Positions 59,671 to 64,000 of a stretch of 64,000 nucleotides of DNA are shown piece after piece. The DNA comes from Enterovibrio norvegicus_B (lineage in GTDB: Bacteria > Pseudomonadota > Gammaproteobacteria > Enterobacterales > Vibrionaceae), in assembly GCF_002876705.1 (NCBI RefSeq), contig NZ_MDAG01000013.1, forward strand, positions 1 through 64,000. The letters run 5' to 3'. The notes beneath the pieces are model-generated. The model did no database searches. It saw only the letters and a list, made by a program, of their open reading frames with translations, and was not told the DNA's origin. How positions within the stretch are numbered: position 1 is the first letter of the stretch; each line of letters starts with the position of its first letter. The position numbers and the translations under genes were made by a program.

Positions 59671-60543
59671 TTAGTCGTCAAAACCGTAGAGGCGTGCTGG
59701 ATTGTCCACCAAAATCTTCTTCTGCGTCGCTTCATCACGAGCAATCAAAGGCACGAGATCCAGCAGGTCAGCATCGTTTGGCATGTGTTTTTTGATGTTC
59801 GGGTGCGGGTAGTCTGTGCCCCAAAGGATGCGATCAGGCGCGACTTCCACCAGCCCTTGTGCATATGGCACTGCATCGTAAAAAGGTGGCGCAATAGCGA
59901 TGCGTTCAGAACCGCACACCTTCACCCACCAGTTATCGCGCTGCATGAAATCAAGCAGAATTTGATACGCTTTTTGACCCACACCTTCCGTGGTCGGCAC
60001 GCGGCCCATGTGGTCAACCACAATGTCCATGTCGAAACGGTTGAAGAAGTCTTCGTAGCGGATGATGTCTTCCGCATTAACGTGAATCACCAAATGCCAA
60101 CCGAATGGCTTCACGCGCTTCAACACCCTTTCCATCATTTCAAGGTTGGGTGCGCCGCCAAGGTGGGTCACGAAGTTAAAGCGAATGCCGCGAACACCGC
60201 CTTCATGAAGATCCTGAAAGTCATTCTCGGTAAACGAATCATCCGCCATGCACACGCCACGGTAAGCACCATTGCTCGTCGCAATCGCATCCATCATGCT
60301 GCGGTTATCACGGCCATGACAGCTTGCCTGTACCAATACTGCGCGAGAAATACCGAGCTTATCGTGCATACGCTTAAGTGCGTCTTTACCCGCATCAGGC
60401 GGCCAGTACGTCGCGGTATCCGCATAAGGGAATTGCGCGTGCGGGCCAAACACATGGCAATGGGCATCGCATGCATTCGCGGGTGCCACAAATCGCGGTG
60501 TGCGCGTATCGTTATCAGGTGGCATACAACTTGGTTTGGTCAT
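59671..60543 (-). CDS. ligI: 2-Pyrone-4,6-dicarboxylate lactonase
   Basis: LigI hydrolyses 2-pyrone-4,6-dicarboxylate to the open-chain oxalomesaconate. The 290-residue amidohydrolase-fold protein starts at ATG 60543 with aggag 8 bp upstream; a TTG at 60561 is also in frame. It shows CDAHCHVFGPHAQFPYADT at the N terminus, LVQASCHGRDNRSMMDAI, HLVIHVNAEDI, VVDHMGRVP and the family end DRILWGTDYPHPNIK with the catalytic Asp. There is a 92-bp gap to the upstream ligU gene. Confidence 0.95.
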   Translation of the reverse strand: MTKPSCMPPDNDTRTPRFVAPANACDAHCHVFGPHAQFPYADTATYWPPDAGKDALKRMHDKLGISRAVLVQASCHGRDNRSMMDAIATSNGAYRGVCMADDSFTENDFQDLHEGGVRGIRFNFVTHLGGAPNLEMMERVLKRVKPFGWHLVIHVNAEDIIRYEDFFNRFDMDIVVDHMGRVPTTEGVGQKAYQILLDFMQRDNWWVKVCGSERIAIAPPFYDAVPYAQGLVEVAPDRILWGTDYPHPNIKKHMPNDADLLDLVPLIARDEATQKKILVDNPARLYGFDD

Positions 60544-60635
60544 TCCGTGACTCCTGTGCAATCGATGAGTGACTGCGTTTTCACTGTTTGTTTAAAGCAC
60601 TGGCTCTCGTGCTTTCGGTTCATAAGTGCTTTCTA

Positions 60636-61712
60636 TTAATAGACTTTCTTGGGCAAATAAAGCTCGCCTTTCGCGAGCAAACGCGCCGTTCTGACTAACC
60701 CAGCGCGCTGCACTGCGCCAGAGGAGTCGAACGTCAACGTCATGGAGAATTCCCCTGAAGGGTGTTCAACGGACAAGGTTTTCACCAAGCCGTCAGGTAT
60801 GGAGGCAATCCCCTCTGCGACCGAGCCTGATAAAGCACATGCCGTCGCAACGGACACTGCGCCCAACACGCCAATGGCAGAGTGGCAAACATGAGGGATA
60901 AACGTACGGGAAGAGACATTGCCGCCCTCAACAGGCGAGGCAATCAAACACATTTTTGGCACGACCTTGTCAGTGACATCCCCGAGATTCATCGCCGCGC
61001 CTGCTTTTAAACGCACCGCTTCAATGCGCGCTTTCAGCTCGGCGTCGTTATTCAACGCATCGGCACTTTCGTAGCCTGTCACGCCAAAATCATCGGCGCG
61101 CATCACCACAACGGGCATGCCGTTATCGATGCAGGTTACTTCGTAGTCGCCATCGAGGCCTTCAAACGTGTCGCGGGTGTTTCCGGTAGGAAGCAACGCC
61201 CCGGTGATCGAGCCAGCAATATCTTGGTAATGACAAATCACGGGAGAGGCTGTACCGGGCACGCCATCGATCGCAGCATCCCCGTCGTACTTCACGTCAC
61301 CGTTGGGTGTTTCGATTTCTAAATCACAGCGATTGCCGCTGTTGGTCATCGATACACGTACTGTTGTTTTGGGATGGGTCGCTTCAACAAGGCCAGATTC
61401 AATGGCAAAGGCACCGACACCCGCCAGAATGTTTCCGCAATTGGGCGTGGTGTCTACGCGGTTTTCACCCACCACCACTTGTACAAACAGGTAATCGACA
61501 TCGCAGTCAGCATCCGATGAGGCTGAGACCACCGCCACTTTGCTCGTTAATGGGTTTGCACCGCCTAATCCATCGATTTGGCGCGCATCACGACCAACGG
61601 CATCGAGAATGGCTTGGTTTCTCTTTTCAACATCTTCCGGCAAGTCACTTGCAAGGAAATAAATGCCTTTGGAGCTTCCGCCTCTGAGCTGCATATAAGG
61701 GATCGAAACCAT
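60636..61712 (-). CDS. ligU: 4-Oxalomesaconate tautomerase / 1,3-allylic isomerase (PrpF family)
   Basis: The enzyme isomerises 4-oxalomesaconate so that LigJ can hydrate it. It is of the PrpF/GalD type, 358 residues, with two similar diaminopimelate-epimerase-like halves. Visible features are IPYMQLRGGSSKGIYFLASD, GANPLTSKVAVVSAS, PNCGNILAGVGAFAIESGLV (active-site Cys/Asn loop) and the C-terminal VEHPSGEFSMTL. It is called LigU in Novosphingobium and GalD in Pseudomonas; the setting in a lig operon makes that role likely here. It is the first gene of the operon and divergent from the AraC-type gene. Confidence 0.92.
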   Translation of the reverse strand: MVSIPYMQLRGGSSKGIYFLASDLPEDVEKRNQAILDAVGRDARQIDGLGGANPLTSKVAVVSASSDADCDVDYLFVQVVVGENRVDTTPNCGNILAGVGAFAIESGLVEATHPKTTVRVSMTNSGNRCDLEIETPNGDVKYDGDAAIDGVPGTASPVICHYQDIAGSITGALLPTGNTRDTFEGLDGDYEVTCIDNGMPVVVMRADDFGVTGYESADALNNDAELKARIEAVRLKAGAAMNLGDVTDKVVPKMCLIASPVEGGNVSSRTFIPHVCHSAIGVLGAVSVATACALSGSVAEGIASIPDGLVKTLSVEHPSGEFSMTLTFDSSGAVQRAGLVRTARLLAKGELYLPKKVY

Positions 61713-61784
61713 GTCTTCCTGACCTTCGCATGAGTAATACGGTGAGAATAGTCATGATATTGCTCGCAATAAATTCAACTTTTT

Positions 61785-61804
61785 TACATTTTGTTGTACA
61801 TTTT
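61785..61804. promoter_or_regulatory. Candidate AraC-type binding repeats in the lig promoter region
   Basis: Two direct repeats TACATTTT (61785-61792 and 61797-61804), 12 bases apart, lie in the 120-bp divergent region between ligU and the regulator gene. AraC proteins often bind tandem half sites of such spacing. This is a suggestion only. Confidence 0.45.
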
Positions 61805-61835
61805 TAACATTACTGACTTTTGAAGCACGAGTGTG

Positions 61836-62729
61836 ATGTCAAACATCCCCCATTACTTTCTTTACGGTGAAGAACAGCCAGAAGGCTCGCCGGATTACAT
61901 GCACATCGCGCGTCTTGAGCAATCGCTGCCAAAACACAACTGGGAAATACACCCTCATCGGCACGATGACCTTCACCAATTGATGATCCTTGAATCCGGT
62001 TCAATGACAGCGCAAATCCGTGAAAGCAGCGCCGAATACCGCGGAGGCTGTGTGCTTTCCATTCCCGCAAAAGAAGTGCACGGTTTTATCCACCAGCCAG
62101 GAGTGACGGGATTTATTCTGTCGATATCCCAGCCCTTCATCTTGAGCTTGTTCAACGAAGCCGAACGTCAGGCACTTTCATCCCTCTTTCGCGAGCCGTT
62201 AGTGATCCCGATTACAGAAGGCAGGAATGTCGTTGAATTGAAATCTCTCGGAGAGCGCTTGTTGGCCGAATACCAAGGGCGCGAGAAAGGGCAAGCCTCC
62301 ATGATTGGAGCTTACTTGAAGGTGGTGTTCATCTTGTTGAGTCGACACACTCAGCACCGAGAGCCTATACAAGCATCCGACGCGAAAACCGCCCTGTTCG
62401 AGAAATTCACTGCATTGGTTGAGCTTCACTATCATCAGCATTGGAGCGTCAATGAATACGCTGCCGAACTGGGTTTAAGCCAAGGTCAGCTAAACCGAAC
62501 TTGCCAACGCAGCGCTGACCTACAGGCATTGGAGATCATTCATGGAAGGATTGTGGATGAAGCAAAACGCCTGCTGATTTTCACCCAGCTTTCTTCGAAA
62601 GAGATTGGCTATCAACTCGGCTTTAAAGACCCGGGATATTTTTCTCGCTTCTTTACTCGCCACGTTGGCCAAGCACCCAAACAATTCCAACAACAGTTGC
62701 TCCGAGAGCAGGTAAAGCAGCAACAGTAA
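61836..62729 (+). CDS. AraC-family regulator, PobR-like, of the lig operon
   Basis: The protein has 297 residues from the ATG at 61836 (a GTG one codon earlier is possible). The N-terminal cupin domain has HPHRHDDLHQLMIL and CVLSIPAKEVHGF, the pattern of aromatic-acid sensing AraC proteins such as PobR. The C-terminal DNA-binding part is WSVNEYAAELGLSQGQLN and then SSKEIGYQLGFKDPGYFSRF. It is divergent from ligU. It likely activates the operon in response to protocatechuate or a relative; the inducer is inferred, not seen. Confidence 0.9.
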   Translation: MSNIPHYFLYGEEQPEGSPDYMHIARLEQSLPKHNWEIHPHRHDDLHQLMILESGSMTAQIRESSAEYRGGCVLSIPAKEVHGFIHQPGVTGFILSISQPFILSLFNEAERQALSSLFREPLVIPITEGRNVVELKSLGERLLAEYQGREKGQASMIGAYLKVVFILLSRHTQHREPIQASDAKTALFEKFTALVELHYHQHWSVNEYAAELGLSQGQLNRTCQRSADLQALEIIHGRIVDEAKRLLIFTQLSSKEIGYQLGFKDPGYFSRFFTRHVGQAPKQFQQQLLREQVKQQQ

Positions 62730-62930
62730 CCGGCATTCCTCTGATTAAGACAACTTGGCAAGCTCCATGCATTGTTACCCCTAACCGGTGATGCCGTGTC
62801 GATAACCTCGTGAAATCGTGTCAGTTTGCGATAACATTACGCAAAATCACTCTCAAATTGAGAAGTGCATTTTGAGAAAACGCATTTTCACAATCGCACA
62901 CCTCACCTTCGTTGCTGTGGGAGAAAGTCG
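62730..62930. other. Intergenic region before the histidine kinase gene
   Basis: These 200 bp separate two genes on the same strand. A promoter for the kinase gene is expected here. I see no clear terminator. Confidence 0.35.
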
Positions 62931-64000
62931 ATGAAATTTTCGCGTTTACCTCTGTGGTTCAAATACGTCACCTTGGTACTGTTATTGACCGCAGGCCTAA
63001 GCTACGTGGCGGGTGAAGCCATTCGTTCATTCGAAAAACGCTACCTTGAACAACAGCTCGACAACCAAATCAAATCGAATTTTTCAGCCTTAGCCACCAC
63101 CTTTTCTGGCGATGTCATTGCCAAGCAAAGCGGGGATTTGAACGAAAAACTCGAGCAGCTTGCCGTGCATTACCCCGACCTATGCTACGTCTCCATTCTT
63201 AACAACAACGGCCTTGAAGTGGGGCAATGGGGGGATCGCCCGCATGATGACAACCCCATGGCATTGAATTTCACGAACAATGTGCAGCACAACAGCGAGC
63301 GTGTCGGCTCTATGCGCATTTCCCTCAGCAAAAAAAACATGCTGCAAGAAATAAACATGCACGTTGAGAAAATGCGCATGTACACCGCCGCGACCTTACT
63401 GTCACTGGCAGGGTTAATTTACCTACTCTCCCAAGTGCTGATCATCTCGCCCATTTCACGCATCAATCAACGCTTATTGTCTTTGGCGCATGCTGAAATA
63501 AAACTCAACAGAGGGCAGGATGAACTCACCCGACTTGATAACAGCGTCGGCATGTTGGCCCAACACATCAAAAAACAAGAAGATCGCGAAATAGAACTCC
63601 ACCAAGCGCGCAATGCAGCAGTCGCTGCAAACGTCGCAAAATCACAGTTCATCGCCACCATGAGCCATGAAGTTCGCACACCCATGAACGCCATCATGGG
63701 CGCACTCGACATCTTGAAAGAAGAGAAACTCCCCACACACTGTGAAACCTTGACGGAAATGGCAGATGACGCCGCCAACCTGCTACTGAGCCAACTCAAC
63801 GACATCCTTGATTACTCAAAAATTGATGTCGGCGCATTGAAGCTAGAGGAAACAGAGTTTGATATCAGCGAGCTCGGCAGAAGCGTGCTGGGACTGTTCG
63901 AAGCATCAGCACGAGAAAAAGGCATCACCCTGACGTTTGACGATGAATTAAACCACCGTTTTCTCGCCACCTCCGACAAAGGCAAGCTCTCGCAAGTGCT
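62931..64000 (+). CDS. Membrane-bound sensor histidine kinase, 3' end outside the window
   Basis: A frame opens at ATG 62931, with gggaga nearby, and stays open to the window end (356 codons). Helix 1 is at about residues 9-27, a periplasmic sensor of about 120 residues follows, helix 2 is at about 151-173, then a HAMP-like linker and a coiled coil. The dimerisation domain shows the phosphorylated His at residue 246 in FIATMSHEVRTPMNAIMG, the form seen in hybrid kinases. The start of the ATPase region is reached at the edge, so the output domains are unknown. It is not obviously linked to the lig genes. Confidence 0.9.
   Translation, partial: MKFSRLPLWFKYVTLVLLLTAGLSYVAGEAIRSFEKRYLEQQLDNQIKSNFSALATTFSGDVIAKQSGDLNEKLEQLAVHYPDLCYVSILNNNGLEVGQWGDRPHDDNPMALNFTNNVQHNSERVGSMRISLSKKNMLQEINMHVEKMRMYTAATLLSLAGLIYLLSQVLIISPISRINQRLLSLAHAEIKLNRGQDELTRLDNSVGMLAQHIKKQEDREIELHQARNAAVAANVAKSQFIATMSHEVRTPMNAIMGALDILKEEKLPTHCETLTEMADDAANLLLSQLNDILDYSKIDVGALKLEETEFDISELGRSVLGLFEASAREKGITLTFDDELNHRFLATSDKGKLSQV

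Noticed and set aside
59536..60639. 367-codon plus-strand frame opposite ligI and ligK
   Set aside because: The minus strand encodes two well-recognised enzymes; the long antisense frame is a composition effect.

Overview
The window looks like a chromosomal segment of a marine gamma-proteobacterium of the Vibrionaceae. The evidence is a Vibrio-type chromosomal integron (an integrase close to the V. cholerae IntIA type with VCR-like attC sites), enterobacterial/Vibrio-style gene orders (pabB-nudL-serine deaminase, nfsA/grxA/ybjL, phoPQ, uvrY-uvrC-pgsA), and the general codon and protein character. A Grimontia/Enterovibrio-like genus is possible but cannot be settled from this sequence. The window holds two assembly gaps (N runs at 4054-4833 and 4980-5596), both inside the repetitive integron array.

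Layout. 1-6430 is the attI-proximal end of a chromosomal integron. The cassettes are read leftward (minus strand). Several encode small acidic proteins resembling immunity proteins, and three copies of one apparently non-coding 372-bp cassette are interspersed. attI, a candidate cassette promoter, a perfect LexA box and the divergent integrase gene follow (6219-7398). 7468-29525 is core chromosome: class I fumarase, pabB-nudL, sdaC and serine deaminase with a CRP site, an ECF sigma factor, an OFA-family transporter, nfsA, an iron alcohol dehydrogenase, grxA, a YbjL-type transporter, phoPQ, an O-antigen-ligase-like protein, and uvrY-uvrC-pgsA. 29951-37343 is mixed: a glutamine amidotransferase-like protein, a sulfotransferase, a decayed gene, an MFS carrier, 5-hydroxyisourate hydrolase, two tandem cytochrome P460-family proteins with a divergent AraC regulator, and a small membrane protein.

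37600-44876 and 53106-62729 together make a catabolic unit. The first block has a TRAP transporter (DctMQP), a divergent GntR regulator, a Gfo/Idh dehydrogenase, type II 3-dehydroquinase (AroQ) and a QuiC1-type 3-dehydroshikimate dehydratase fused to an HPPD-like domain. This is the expected set for taking up quinate or shikimate and turning it into protocatechuate. The second block is a protocatechuate 4,5-cleavage (meta) operon in the order ligU/galD-ligI-ligK-ligJ-ligA-ligB-ligC, with a divergent PobR-like AraC regulator; its products would be pyruvate and oxaloacetate. A nearby NRAMP-superfamily protein lacks the metal-binding signature and may carry an organic substrate. Between the two blocks lie a lipoprotein, a secreted M28 peptidase, a GNAT acetyltransferase with eight tandem TTGGT units just upstream, an MFS protein with a long C-terminal extension, and a Big_2-type lipoprotein. 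The window ends inside a membrane-bound histidine kinase.

The most interesting points are the triplicated ORF-less cassette, the linked quinate/shikimate-to-protocatechuate-to-meta-cleavage route with its candidate dehydrogenase and transporters, the simple-sequence repeat ahead of the GNAT gene, the tandem P460 pair, and the non-canonical NRAMP-like carrier.
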